Shown here: positions 1 to 8,774 of the stretch, piece by piece
How positions within the stretch are numbered: position 1 is the stretch's first letter
Layout of the letters: each line of letters begins with the position of its first letter
Origin: Lentimicrobiaceae bacterium
Lineage (GTDB): Bacteria; Bacteroidota; Bacteroidia; Bacteroidales; JALOCA01
Length of the DNA: 64,000 nt
NCBI GenBank assembly: GCA_023227965.1
Contig: JALOCA010000015.1
Span: forward strand, 1-64,000
Reading direction: 5' to 3'
Notes under the pieces: generated by a model
Seen by the model: only the letters and a program-made list of their open reading frames with translations
The model's database searches: none
What the model was told of the DNA's origin: nothing
Program-made: the position numbers and the translations under genes

Positions 1-2
1 CT

Positions 3-743
3 CATTATGATAGCCTTTCCACTGCCCGATATTTTTATGTTTATAATGGAAATGCGTGGGCAGAAGGAAAAATTTACGACGGATATGGTTGGGGCAAAGA
101 TTCGGTAATTACAGCTGGTTGTGTAGTTAGTTCAAGTGGTCCGTGGTGGATGTCTTCTATTACCAATAATCAATCATGGGATACAGAATATTGGTATCCA
201 TGCTTTTCTGTAGATTCATCTTATTTTTCAGGAATTGACTTTGGTGGTAATTATGGTGTAGCCGTTGGAGGAAGAGTCCCTATTGGTGGTGAAATAAATC
301 CAAGCTCTTGTATCATTTCCGAATCTTATGATAAAGGAAATTCATGGGAAGAAGTTCAGAGCCCATTATTAGATTATCCATTTTATGATGTTAAACTTAT
401 TGATAATTCGGGATATATAGTCGGAGAGAGTGGCGTTATACTAAAAAAAGACATAACAGGGGTAGGAATTATATCACCAGGTGTTGATAATAATGTTAAA
501 ATTTTTCCCAACCCTGTATCAGATAAATGCACTATTTCCTTCTTGAACAAAGAAAAACAAAATATTAAAATTGACCTCTATACTTTAGAAGGAAAGCACA
601 TCAATTCAATCATCAATAAAGAATTACCTTTCGGGCAACAAATAATTGATATTCCAGTAAACATGTTGAGCAATGGCTTATATTATTGTATAATAATTAT
701 TGGGAAACAAATAATTACAAAAAAAATTAGCATAACTAAATAA
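3..743 (+). CDS. YCF48-like surface protein with T9SS sorting domain (5' end cut by window)
   Basis: The reading frame is open from the first bases of the window, so the N-terminus lies outside; an internal ATG at 150 is not the true start. The visible part contains motifs of the YCF48/BNR beta-propeller type (GVAVGG and DKGNSWEEV-like strands) and ends in a type A T9SS C-terminal sorting domain: KIFPNP, a beta-sandwich, GLYY and a basic end KKISITK. The protein should therefore be exported through the T9SS and attached to, or released from, the cell surface. It is a close paralogue of the next gene: both carry a KIYDGYG/MIYDGYN segment followed by a G[VI]AVGG segment. The gap to the next gene is 30 bases, so the two are probably co-transcribed. 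The ligand and biological role cannot be read from the sequence. Confidence 0.85.
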   Translation, partial: HYDSLSTARYFYVYNGNAWAEGKIYDGYGWGKDSVITAGCVVSSSGPWWMSSITNNQSWDTEYWYPCFSVDSSYFSGIDFGGNYGVAVGGRVPIGGEINPSSCIISESYDKGNSWEEVQSPLLDYPFYDVKLIDNSGYIVGESGVILKKDITGVGIISPGVDNNVKIFPNPVSDKCTISFLNKEKQNIKIDLYTLEGKHINSIINKELPFGQQIIDIPVNMLSNGLYYCIIIIGKQIITKKISITK

Positions 744-773
744 AAACGTATTATCTCTATAATAATAAAAAAA

Positions 774-2060
774 ATGAATAAAAATACTATTATTTTTTCA
801 GCACTATCCATTCTTTTTTCATTTCAAATTTGTAAAGCTCAAACAGAATGGGTATCATTAGAATCAGGAACTAATAAGATTCTATATGCCGTTGATTTTA
901 TCAATGCTAATAATGGAATAGCAGTAGGAGAACAAGGAACCGTGTTAAAAACCAGTGATGGAGGAACCACATGGCAATTAGTAAATGCATACGTTACCAA
1001 TGATTTGAATTCCATAAGTTACATGGACGAACAGCATGCTGTTGTTGTGGGAAACGATGGGCAAATTATTGTAACAGAAAATGGTGGAAATTCCTGGAGT
1101 TCACATTGGTTGCCCGGTATGCAGGAAAACTTGTTTGGAATAGATATGGCTCCCTCGGGAAAAGGAATCGCTTGTGGAAGACAGGGGGTAATTCTCTCCA
1201 CCACCAATGGAGGAATCAATTGGACAATTGTACAAGATGATGAGAGTGGTTTTTTTAATTCTGTACGAATATTAAATGATAGTGTTGCATTTATCTATGG
1301 AGAATCAGGTATCGCACAAAACTATATCCAAAAAATAATAAATGGCGACAGCCTTGCCGAATTTACAAAATTTTATATTAGTTACGAAGGCGAGGGATGG
1401 GAAGGTATGATTTATGACGGATATAATTTCAATGAAGATTCTTCTATAACAGTAGGAAGAATAACCAGGTTTATGGAAGTTAACACCTCCATAACCTGTA
1501 ATCAACCATGGTCTAACCCAATTTGGAATGCAGCATTCCAACAAGATTCATGCGTTTTATATGGTGTTGATTTTATTGACAATTATGGTGTAGCCGTTGG
1601 AGGAGGCGCCTTCGACTCTTACTCAATTATTGTCGAATCAACTGATTCCGGACATAACTGGAAACAAAAATCTGTTGACAATAAGAAAATCCCTATATTA
1701 TATGATGTAAAATTAATTGGCAATACAGGATATATTGTGGGAGCTAACGGTACTATTCTGAAAAAAACGCCTGAAGCCAGTATCCCTGAAAATACTAATA
1801 AGTTAAATTTTCCCATTTTTCCTAACCCTGCTGTAAACGAAGCAACTATTTCTTTTAATAATCCCAATAACGGTAAGGTATTCATTAATTTATATAATGC
1901 TACGGGACAAATGGCAGCAAAAATATACAATGGCAGCCTAACTGCCGGTATGCAAAAAATATCATTACCAGTTCAGAATTTGAATAATGGAATATACTTC
2001 GTAACCATTAATTGTGAAAGTATTTCTTACACACAAAAAATAATTATTGCCAAAAATTAG
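774..2060 (+). CDS. YCF48-like beta-propeller protein, T9SS cargo
   Basis: 428 residues. A signal peptide (residues about 1-22, ending KAQ) is followed by at least three YCF48/BNR-type repeats between residues 30 and 140, each with a GxxVGxxGxxxxTxxGGxxW pattern, then a region shared with the upstream paralogue (MIYDGYN around residue 205), and a last propeller-like strand near residue 320. The C-terminal 80 residues form a type A T9SS sorting domain (FPIFPNP, GIYFVTI, KIIIAKN). The family is known as seven-bladed propellers; here the export signal makes it a surface or secreted protein of unknown ligand. A hairpin terminator lies about 40 bases downstream. Confidence 0.85.
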   Translation: MNKNTIIFSALSILFSFQICKAQTEWVSLESGTNKILYAVDFINANNGIAVGEQGTVLKTSDGGTTWQLVNAYVTNDLNSISYMDEQHAVVVGNDGQIIVTENGGNSWSSHWLPGMQENLFGIDMAPSGKGIACGRQGVILSTTNGGINWTIVQDDESGFFNSVRILNDSVAFIYGESGIAQNYIQKIINGDSLAEFTKFYISYEGEGWEGMIYDGYNFNEDSSITVGRITRFMEVNTSITCNQPWSNPIWNAAFQQDSCVLYGVDFIDNYGVAVGGGAFDSYSIIVESTDSGHNWKQKSVDNKKIPILYDVKLIGNTGYIVGANGTILKKTPEASIPENTNKLNFPIFPNPAVNEATISFNNPNNGKVFINLYNATGQMAAKIYNGSLTAGMQKISLPVQNLNNGIYFVTINCESISYTQKIIIAKN

Positions 2061-2101
2061 CTAAAGACAGGTAAATAACTGATTTGTATCTTTGTAACAA
2101 G

Positions 2102-2126
2102 CAGGGGTTTAATGCCCCTGTTTTGT
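2102..2126 (+). terminator. Hairpin terminator after the YCF48-like gene
   Basis: Stem CAGGGG / CCCCTG with a short loop, followed by TTTTGTT on the plus strand. It ends the plus-strand pair and lies between it and the convergent rlmN gene. Confidence 0.6.
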
Positions 2127-2134
2127 TAATAGAA

Positions 2135-3184
2135 TTAATTTTGTAACCTGTTTGCTAATTGTCCACAGGCGGCACCAATGTCGTTTCCCCGACTACGACG
2201 AACATTCACCACCATATTTCTGCTTTCCAAAAAGGCAACAAATTCCCCCAATTGTTGATCCGTAGTTTTCACAAAACTAATATCACTCACTGTGTTGTAT
2301 TCGATAATATTCACTTTTACAGGAAAATTCCTGCAAAATGCAGCCAATTCCTTTGCATCCGCTAACGAATCATTTATTCTGCCAAAAAGGATATACTCAA
2401 TGGAAATGCGCATTCCAGTTTTCTGATGGTAATATTTTAATGCTTCAGTAAGTTTTGGAAGTGGGTTTTTTTGGTTTACCGGCATCATCTGGCTGCGTTT
2501 GCGGTCGTTTGCCGAATGCAGCGACAATGCCAGGTTAAATCTGGCACCATCATCGGCAAGCTTTTGTATCATCGTTGGCAAACCGGAAGTAGAAACCGTA
2601 ATCCGCTGCGGCGACATTCCCAATCCATCCGTTGCGGTAATCCTTTCCACTGATTTCATGACATTTTCATAATTTAGTAACGGTTCCCCCATGCCCATAT
2701 AAACAATATTGCTTAAAGGAATACCATATTTTTCAACAGACAAAGTGGTAAGCATCGCCACCTGGTCAAAAATTTCGGCAAAGTGAAGGTTGCGGCTGAA
2801 GCCTAACTTTCCGGTAGCACAAAACTGACAGTCAAGTGCACATCCCACTTGCGAAGAAATACAAGCAGTTACTCTATTTTCGGTAGGTATCAAAACACCT
2901 TCAACCAGTTTTCCGTCGTACAAACGAAATGCACATTTAATGGTTTCATCCGCACTTTGTACAAAACTGTTCAACGTTACAGATTGGAAAGTGTAATTTT
3001 CTGCTAATTGCAACCTTATAGGCTTGGAAAGATTTGTCATTTCATTAAAAGAACGGGCACATTTTTTCCATAGCCATTCATACACCTGCTTTGCGCGAAA
3101 GGTTTTTTCGCCTATACGAGTAAAAAATTCCATTAACTCGTTCAGGCTTAAATCACGGATATCCGGTTTTTCAGAAGTTTTCAT
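2135..3184 (-). CDS. rlmN: Dual-specificity 23S rRNA/tRNA adenine C2-methyltransferase RlmN
   Basis: 349 residues, normal length for RlmN. The enzyme is a radical SAM protein that methylates C2 of A2503 in 23S rRNA, and A37 of some tRNAs in the family. The [4Fe-4S]-binding motif CxxxCxxC is at Cys115, Cys119 and Cys122; the second catalytic cysteine near the C-terminus is in GAACGQL (about Cys340). GMGEPLLN (SAM-binding GGEP-like motif) and SLHSAND are also present. The ATG start is well placed because the N-terminal segment DLSLNEL...GEKTFRAKQVYEWLW is family-typical. A -7 promoter box lies only 5 bases upstream of the ATG. Confidence 0.97.
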   Translation of the reverse strand: MKTSEKPDIRDLSLNELMEFFTRIGEKTFRAKQVYEWLWKKCARSFNEMTNLSKPIRLQLAENYTFQSVTLNSFVQSADETIKCAFRLYDGKLVEGVLIPTENRVTACISSQVGCALDCQFCATGKLGFSRNLHFAEIFDQVAMLTTLSVEKYGIPLSNIVYMGMGEPLLNYENVMKSVERITATDGLGMSPQRITVSTSGLPTMIQKLADDGARFNLALSLHSANDRKRSQMMPVNQKNPLPKLTEALKYYHQKTGMRISIEYILFGRINDSLADAKELAAFCRNFPVKVNIIEYNTVSDISFVKTTDQQLGEFVAFLESRNMVVNVRRSRGNDIGAACGQLANRLQN

Positions 3185-3189
3185 CGGTA

Positions 3190-3197
3190 CAAAGGTA
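3190..3197 (-). promoter_or_regulatory. -7 box of rlmN (TACCTTTG)
   Basis: On the minus strand TACCTTTG fits the Bacteroidota consensus TAnnTTTG. Only 5 bases separate it from the rlmN ATG, so transcription should begin at or within a few bases of the start codon. I see no clear -33 TTTG. Confidence 0.55.
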
Positions 3198-3262
3198 GCC
3201 AGCTTTTTATGATTTTAAGATGGGATTTTAAAAATTAAGAAATATCCAATTAATAGAGTTCG

Positions 3263-3270
3263 TATCTTTG
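3263..3270 (+). promoter_or_regulatory. -7 box of the cysteine hydrolase gene (TATCTTTG)
   Basis: TATCTTTG matches TAnnTTTG and lies 16 bases before the ATG at 3287. No good -33 element is visible. Confidence 0.5.
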
Positions 3271-3286
3271 TTAAAAAATCACGCCT

Positions 3287-3853
3287 ATGAAAAAGCTATT
3301 AATTACCTTTACCATGATGGTACTTACATTAAGTACTTTCGCCCAAAAAGAAATGAAACCTGCACTTTTAGTCATTGACACACAGAACGAATTTTTGAAA
3401 TATATGTGTGAAGAAGACAAAAAAGCTGCGCTGGAATACATCAATTACGCCATTATGATCTTTCGCGAAAAAAATCTTCCAGTTATTCGCGTGTATCACA
3501 CCGACCCCGGTTTTGGACCTGCTCCAGGGACAGAAGCCTTTGAATATCCGTCTTCTATTTCCATTAAAGACACCGATCCTAAGGTGATTAAAAATTATGG
3601 TAACGCCTTTAAAAAAACTGATTTAGATAAAATTCTGAAAGAAAAAGGAATCAATACCGTATATTTATGCGGTTTGAGTGCCACAGCCTGCGTTCTGGCA
3701 ACTTATTTCGGTGCAAAAGATAATGAATATGATGCTTTTATGATCAAAGATGCTTTATTAAGCCCTGATGCTACTCATACCAAAACCATTGAGCAAATTA
3801 CAGAAACTGTAAGCATTAATACAATGTATTTTATGCTTAATCGTCTGAAATAG
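3287..3853 (+). CDS. Exported isochorismatase-like cysteine hydrolase
   Basis: 188 residues: a signal peptide (1-20, ending TFAQ) and one isochorismatase-fold domain. The family's Asp-Lys-Cys triad is visible as Asp31 (LLVIDTQNEF), probably Lys102 (VIKNYGNAF) and Cys135, preceded by the usual hydrophobic GLSATAC segment. Members hydrolyse amides or ethers such as nicotinamide, isochorismate or N-carbamoyl compounds; the substrate cannot be told here. The signal peptide is unusual, since most relatives are cytosolic, and suggests periplasmic action. It has its own promoter-like box and no obvious operon partner. Confidence 0.85.
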   Translation: MKKLLITFTMMVLTLSTFAQKEMKPALLVIDTQNEFLKYMCEEDKKAALEYINYAIMIFREKNLPVIRVYHTDPGFGPAPGTEAFEYPSSISIKDTDPKVIKNYGNAFKKTDLDKILKEKGINTVYLCGLSATACVLATYFGAKDNEYDAFMIKDALLSPDATHTKTIEQITETVSINTMYFMLNRLK

Positions 3854-3936
3854 TTATTGTTAATAAACAAAAACGGGTTTAAAAGTCGCATTTTCCGATT
3901 TTACTCTGTTTTTATTCCTGAACATTCAAATTTAAA

Positions 3937-5127
3937 ATGCGCAAGCTCACTGCAGACTGGATTTTCCCTGTTTCTTCCGCTCCGATTAAAGATGGAATTT
4001 TGGTAGTTGATGATTCCGGAAGGATCACTGATGTTATTAATCCGGAACATACAAATTATAAAATTGCAGATACTGAATATTTTCCAGGTATTATTTGCCC
4101 CGGTTTCGTAAACACGCATTGCCACCTGGAGCTTTCACATTTCAAGAATAAAATTCCTGAAAAAATTGGATTAAATGCTTTTTTAACATTTTTGGATGAA
4201 ATCCGAAAACAAACGCAGGCAGAATTCCGGGAAGAAACAATGTATCTAACAGAAAAAGAGATGCTTAATAATGGCATTATTGCCGTTGGAGATATATCTA
4301 ATACACTGGACACATTAGAGATAAAACAAGAGGGGAAACTGTATTACCATACTTTCGTAGAAGTCTTTGGTTCCGATCCCCAGCAAGCCAGGTTTCGTTT
4401 TGGCTATGCAAAAGAAATTTTTGATTTTTACCATTCTAATGGATTATCAGCCGTTTCCATTGTTCCACATTCACCTTATTCGGTTTCCAATCAATTATTT
4501 GAATTGATTAAACAACATGCTATTGCCAATAATAGTCTTTTAAGCATGCACCACCAGGAAAATGAAGATGAAAATCTACTTTTTATAAATAAAACAGGGA
4601 ATATCCCGAAAAGAATGAAAAATTATGGTGTAGATTTTTTCGCTTTTCAGCCTACCGGGAAACGTCCACTGGAAAGTGTAGCACCTTTTCTTCCTGAAGG
4701 TAATCCGATATTACTGGTACACAATACCATTTCTCAGGAAGAAGACATGATTTTTGCATCGGAACATTTTAAAAATCTTTGGCTGGCTCTTTGTCCCAAT
4801 GCGAACCTATACATTGAAAACCGTTTGCCGGATATTCCATTGTTTCGAAGGCTGAATTTACGGCTTACCATTGGTACAGACAGTTTTGCATCAAATCATC
4901 ATTTGTCGGTGCTGGAAGAAATGAAAACTATCTTGCAAAATTTTCCCGAGTTACAATTACAGGAAATACTTACCTGGGCTACAATAAATGGGGCAAAATT
5001 TTTACATGCAGATAAGCTCTTTGGTAGTTTTGAAAAAGGGAAAATACCAGGCGTTGTATCAATTAATGATTTGGATTTAGAGCATTTATCACTTACCAAA
5101 GCAAGCAAAGCACAGCGTATTTGCTAA
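3937..5127 (+). CDS. Metal-dependent amidohydrolase (deaminase-like)
   Basis: 396 residues. It belongs to the ATZ/TRZ-type branch of the amidohydrolase superfamily: a short beta-sandwich start, PGFVNTHCHLELS with metal ligands His61 and His63, then VPHSPYS, a SMHHQENEDE helix (general acid region), LLVHNTI and the metal-binding Asp in TIGTDSFASN. Relatives deaminate purine-like substrates (guanine, 5'-methylthioadenosine/S-adenosylhomocysteine, aminodeoxyfutalosine) or hydrolyse triazines. Which one applies here is unknown; aminodeoxyfutalosine deaminase is possible in an organism making menaquinone by the futalosine route, but no other mqn gene is in view. Convergent with the next gene, with 6 bases between them. 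Confidence 0.85.
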   Translation: MRKLTADWIFPVSSAPIKDGILVVDDSGRITDVINPEHTNYKIADTEYFPGIICPGFVNTHCHLELSHFKNKIPEKIGLNAFLTFLDEIRKQTQAEFREETMYLTEKEMLNNGIIAVGDISNTLDTLEIKQEGKLYYHTFVEVFGSDPQQARFRFGYAKEIFDFYHSNGLSAVSIVPHSPYSVSNQLFELIKQHAIANNSLLSMHHQENEDENLLFINKTGNIPKRMKNYGVDFFAFQPTGKRPLESVAPFLPEGNPILLVHNTISQEEDMIFASEHFKNLWLALCPNANLYIENRLPDIPLFRRLNLRLTIGTDSFASNHHLSVLEEMKTILQNFPELQLQEILTWATINGAKFLHADKLFGSFEKGKIPGVVSINDLDLEHLSLTKASKAQRIC

Positions 5128-5133
5128 AATATT

Positions 5134-5670
5134 TTACCAATTATCTTCTTTTTTTACAGTAGGCTGCATTTTTTCTTTCAGCGTTTTGATAAGATTTTGC
5201 GTATAATCATCCACTTGTTTAAGGAAAAAATCGCAATTGGCATTGTAAGCTTTATCGTTCTTATCTAACCACCGTTCTATTGGAAATTTTGAAGCCTGTT
5301 TTAGGGTAAAATCGGTTACTGTATAACGGTATTTATTTTCTTTACATTCAATTTTTACTGAATAATTAACATAGCCTGCAAGTTTTTTAATCCCATCCAT
5401 TTCCGGAAAAAATATCTCGATACGGTGAGAGGTCTCCACAATAGCATTTTCCGGGTTACGTACACGGCAAGCATCGGCAGGATTTTTATAAAATGAGTTC
5501 ACCCAATCAATTACACGCGGATACAACTGATCCTTTGTTCCCTGCTGCTGCACTACCTCTTTATATGTAATTAATTTAGTATCAGAATCTATAGGAATAT
5601 TTTGCGAATATACTTTTCCCGAAAAGGAGATAACTGTCAGAAACAGAAACGTAAGACATATCTTTTTCAT
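5134..5670 (-). CDS. Secreted DUF4468-like protein
   Basis: 178 residues with a signal peptide (about 1-22, ending VYSQ). The rest matches the layout of DUF4468 proteins, a Bacteroidota group predicted to have a TATA-binding-protein-like fold: an early YKEVVQ, a helix (LYPRVIDWVNSFY), an ETSHRIEIFF strand and a long YVNYSVKIECKENKYRYTV strand pair. No catalytic motif is seen and the function is unknown. No lipobox is visible, so it is likely periplasmic. The assignment to DUF4468 comes from memory of the family pattern. Confidence 0.65.
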   Translation of the reverse strand: MKKICLTFLFLTVISFSGKVYSQNIPIDSDTKLITYKEVVQQQGTKDQLYPRVIDWVNSFYKNPADACRVRNPENAIVETSHRIEIFFPEMDGIKKLAGYVNYSVKIECKENKYRYTVTDFTLKQASKFPIERWLDKNDKAYNANCDFFLKQVDDYTQNLIKTLKEKMQPTVKKEDNW

Positions 5671-5755
5671 AGCTTTTAAATTATTAATTATTAAGAATAT
5701 ATTGTTATAATTTTATAGTCAATTTAATTGCAAAAATAAGAATTTATCTTCAATA

Positions 5756-7531
5756 TTATTCTTGCGAAAAGTCTTTCAGCATATTGCGATAAGCCGAAAA
5801 CACATTTGCACGCGACACAAAACCAATGTATTTACCATTTTGCAATATCGGAAGATTGTAATGTGCCGTGGAATGAAATTTTTGTGCCACATCTTCCATC
5901 GTTTCATCCATTTCAACCATAGTATCAGGCATAAACATCAGGTTCCGAACATACGTAGTATCATATAATTCCTGTTGAAAAACAATATTCCGGATCTCAT
6001 TGATAAAAACTACTCCATAAAAGTTTTTTTCGTCGTCCACCACGGGAAAAATATTTCGTTGCGACTTTGAAACCACCTTAACAAGGTCGCCTAAAGTAGC
6101 TTCTGGCGAAATAATATTAAAATTCTTTTCTATTAATTTATCAATCTTCATCAACGAAAGCAGCGCTTTATCTTTATGATGGGTTATCAATTGGTTTTTC
6201 TGCGCCAAACGCTTGGTATAAATGGAATGAGGCTCAAAATACATAATGGTGAGGTAAGAAACGGTAGCAGTAATCATCAAAGGAACAAAAAATGCGTATC
6301 CACCTGTTATCTCGGCAATTAAGAATATGGCAGTAAGCGGTGCATGCATTACCCCAGCCATTATTCCTGCCATGCCAGCCAATGCAAAATTCTTTTCGGG
6401 AAGTTGATAAAATCCCAGATAATTAATAAAACGTGCAACAAAAAAGCCTGTAACTCCACCCATGAATAAACTGGGTGCAAAGATACCTCCTACCCCACCG
6501 CCAGCAGTAGTTACAGACATGGCAACTACTTTAAAAAACATTATCAGCAATAAAAATCCAATAAGATAAAGGGAATCATCTCGGATATCGTAAAACATAC
6601 TTCCGTTTACCAGTGCATCACCATTACCATTAAGAATTGCGGTAAGACTCTCATAACCTTCACCGTAAAGAGGAGGAAAAATAAAAATAAGCAAACTTAA
6701 AATTAAACCACCAAATAATAATTTAGTCCAATTGCTTTTGATTTTACTAAAACCATTTTCTATTGCCATACTGGCACGGGTAAAATACAGCGACACAAAA
6801 CCAGCTACAATTCCAAGCAATATGTAAAAAGGTATATTAAATAAGCTAAAAGAACTTGTAACAGAAAATTGAAATAAAGCACCTTTCCCCATCAAAAAAT
6901 AGGACAATGTAGTGGCGGTAACTGCCGAAATAAGTAAGGGAATTAGCGACGACATGGTAAGATCAAGCATCAGCACTTCCAGTGCAAACAATACAGCAGC
7001 AACTGGGGCTTTAAAAATACCGGCAATGGCTCCTGTCGCTCCGCAGCCTATTAATGATAAAATAGTAAGGTAATTCAGTCGCATCACCCTGCCCACATTC
7101 GACCCGATGGCTGCCCCAGTATAAACAATGGGTGCTTCCAATCCAACCGAACCTCCAAAACCAACGGTAATAGTACTTCCAATCATAGAAGTATAAGTAT
7201 TATGTTTCTTTATCTGCCCATTTTCCTGTGAGATAGAATATAAAATCCTTGTGATACCATGTCCAATATTATCTTTTACAAAATATTTAACAAAAAGAAC
7301 TGTTAAAATTATCCCTATGAAAGGATAAGCAAGGTATAACCAGTTTTCGCTCTCGGTAGTGAAGCCCTTGGTAAGGAATAAATGAGTATAAAAAACGGCA
7401 TTTTTGAGGATCACAGCAGCTAAGCCGCTTAAAATACCAATAAAGAAGCTTAAAAGCAGAACAAAATTCTTCTCGCTGATGTTTTTTAATCTCCAGGAAA
7501 GAAAACGATCAAATAAACTTAATTTTTCCAT
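5756..7531 (-). CDS. ClC-family chloride channel/transporter with CBS domains
   Basis: 591 residues. The membrane part (about 1-430) has the ClC selectivity motifs: GSVGLEAP (GxxGxExP), GGGVGGIFAPSLF (GxFxP), and GAIAGIFKAPVAA. The cytosolic tail (about 450-590) carries two CBS motifs, one around NIISPEATLGDLVKVV and one around TMVEMDETMEDVAQKF, which in relatives bind adenine nucleotides and gate transport. The glutamate of GLEAP (the external gate glutamate) is conserved, which leaves open whether it is a channel or a Cl-/H+ exchanger. It is divergent from the exonuclease gene and has a full -33/-7 promoter 7 bases from the ATG. Confidence 0.93.
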   Translation of the reverse strand: MEKLSLFDRFLSWRLKNISEKNFVLLLSFFIGILSGLAAVILKNAVFYTHLFLTKGFTTESENWLYLAYPFIGIILTVLFVKYFVKDNIGHGITRILYSISQENGQIKKHNTYTSMIGSTITVGFGGSVGLEAPIVYTGAAIGSNVGRVMRLNYLTILSLIGCGATGAIAGIFKAPVAAVLFALEVLMLDLTMSSLIPLLISAVTATTLSYFLMGKGALFQFSVTSSFSLFNIPFYILLGIVAGFVSLYFTRASMAIENGFSKIKSNWTKLLFGGLILSLLIFIFPPLYGEGYESLTAILNGNGDALVNGSMFYDIRDDSLYLIGFLLLIMFFKVVAMSVTTAGGGVGGIFAPSLFMGGVTGFFVARFINYLGFYQLPEKNFALAGMAGIMAGVMHAPLTAIFLIAEITGGYAFFVPLMITATVSYLTIMYFEPHSIYTKRLAQKNQLITHHKDKALLSLMKIDKLIEKNFNIISPEATLGDLVKVVSKSQRNIFPVVDDEKNFYGVVFINEIRNIVFQQELYDTTYVRNLMFMPDTMVEMDETMEDVAQKFHSTAHYNLPILQNGKYIGFVSRANVFSAYRNMLKDFSQE

Positions 7532-7538
7532 GAGAAAG

Positions 7539-7570
7539 CAAAAGTACTATTCCCTAATACAAAACCCAAA
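7539..7570 (-). promoter_or_regulatory. Promoter of the ClC gene (TTTG-N20-TACTTTTG)
   Basis: Minus strand: -33 TTTG (7567-7570), 20-base spacer, -7 TACTTTTG (7539-7546). This is one of the best matches to the Bacteroidota consensus in the window. It ends 7 bases from the ATG, implying a leaderless or nearly leaderless transcript. Confidence 0.65.
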
Positions 7571-7655
7571 ACATTTTTAATTGTCAAAAATAGCATATTG
7601 ATTGATAAACAGCCACTAATAATTTTTCAATGATTAACGTTTTTTTAAATAAAAG

Positions 7656-7663
7656 TATTTTTG
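7656..7663 (+). promoter_or_regulatory. -7 box of the exonuclease III gene (TATTTTTG)
   Basis: TATTTTTG fits TAnnTTTG and lies 44 bases before the ATG at 7708. The surrounding AT-rich sequence makes a chance match possible. Confidence 0.4.
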
Positions 7664-7707
7664 ACCCGGTTTATTTATTTTAATTCTATTTTAGCAAAAA
7701 AAAATCT

Positions 7708-8475
7708 ATGAAGAACATCATTTCATATAACGTGAACGGCTTACGTGCCGCCATAGGCAAAGGGCTGATTGATTGGCTAAAATCAGTTAATGCCGACATT
7801 GTCTGTTTCCAGGAACTAAAAGCTCAGCCCGACCAAATACCAATAATGGAATTTGAAGCTCTGGGTTATAACTGCTATTGGTTTTCTGCTGAAAAAAAAG
7901 GGTATAGCGGAGTGGCAATTCTTACCAAAGTGCAGCCAGACAATATAATATATGGTATGAATATTCCAAAATATGATTATGAAGGACGTTTCCTCCGTGC
8001 CGACTATGGCGATATTTCGGTGATAAGCGTTTATCATCCTTCAGGATCGAGTGGAGATGAACGCCAAAACTTTAAAATGATCTGGCTGGAAGATTTTCTT
8101 GCTTACATCAATGATTTAAAGAAAATTCGCCCTAATCTTATCATTGTGGGAGATTATAATATTTGTCATAAACCCATTGATATTCACGACCCCATACGTA
8201 ATGCTACCAGCTCCGGCTTTTTACCAGAAGAACGCGAATGGCTTACCCGGTTTATTGACAATGGTTTTGTGGATTCATTCCGTCATTTCAACAAAGAGCC
8301 GCACAATTACACCTGGTGGAGTTTCCGTGCTGCCGCTCGTTCTAAAAATTTAGGCTGGCGTATTGATTATGAAATGGTAAGCGAACCCATTGCCGACCGG
8401 ATGCACAGTGCACACATCCTTTCGCTTGCCATGCATAGCGATCATTGTCCCATTACGTTGGAAATAGACTTTTAG
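7708..8475 (+). CDS. xth: Exodeoxyribonuclease III / AP endonuclease
   Basis: 255 residues, the usual length. Members of this Mg-dependent family cut DNA at abasic sites and digest 3' ends in base-excision repair. Visible motifs in order: SYNVNGLRAA (Asn/metal), CFQELKA (catalytic Glu), SVYHPSG (Tyr), GDYNICH (Asp/Asn pair), NYTWWSFR and the final HSDHCPI with the catalytic Asp-His. The ATG start gives the family-typical beginning KNIISYNVNG. The gene is followed after 22 bases by the truncated EamA remnant. Confidence 0.95.
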   Translation: MKNIISYNVNGLRAAIGKGLIDWLKSVNADIVCFQELKAQPDQIPIMEFEALGYNCYWFSAEKKGYSGVAILTKVQPDNIIYGMNIPKYDYEGRFLRADYGDISVISVYHPSGSSGDERQNFKMIWLEDFLAYINDLKKIRPNLIIVGDYNICHKPIDIHDPIRNATSSGFLPEEREWLTRFIDNGFVDSFRHFNKEPHNYTWWSFRAAARSKNLGWRIDYEMVSEPIADRMHSAHILSLAMHSDHCPITLEIDF

Positions 8476-8497
8476 CACATTAAAGACAAGCGTTTTA

Positions 8498-8700
8498 ATG
8501 TCATCGCCGGGTAAACAAACCTTGAAAAACGACGGCATGCTATTGCTTGCTGCCATTATCTGGGGATTTGCCTTTGTTGCCCAACGGGTAGGAATGCAAC
8601 ACATAGGTCAATTCACATATAATGGTTTAAGGTTTGCTTTGGGCTCAATATCCCTCCTTCCGCTTTTGTATTTTCAAAAAAATGAGAAGAAAGAAGTCGT
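8498..8700 (+). pseudogene. N-terminal remnant of an EamA/DMT-family transporter
   Basis: The first about 67 codons match the start of an EamA (DMT) permease: MLLLAAIIWGFAFVAQRVGM followed by YNGLRFALGS and a second hydrophobic segment. Full members have about 300 residues and ten membrane helices. After about position 8700 the frame continues to 8854 with sequence unlike a transporter and overlaps the promoter and start of the OmpA-like gene. The 3' three quarters of the gene are therefore gone. It is unlikely to make a working protein. Confidence 0.7.
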
Positions 8701-8751
8701 AATTTCCATTTACTATCTCACAATTTTAAAGGCTATTATCCGTTTTAATCT

Positions 8752-8759
8752 TACTTTTG
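8752..8759 (+). promoter_or_regulatory. -7 box of the OmpA-like lipoprotein gene (TACTTTTG)
   Basis: TACTTTTG lies 15 bases before the ATG at 8775 and inside the former EamA reading frame, supporting the view that the EamA frame is dead here. Confidence 0.5.
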
Positions 8760-8774
8760 TAAAAATTTGGCATT

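Noticed and set aside
2087..2094. TATCTTTG as a promoter for a small RNA before the hairpin at 2102
   Set aside because: There is no -33 element and no gene in the following bases on this strand; a chance match next to a terminator is more likely.
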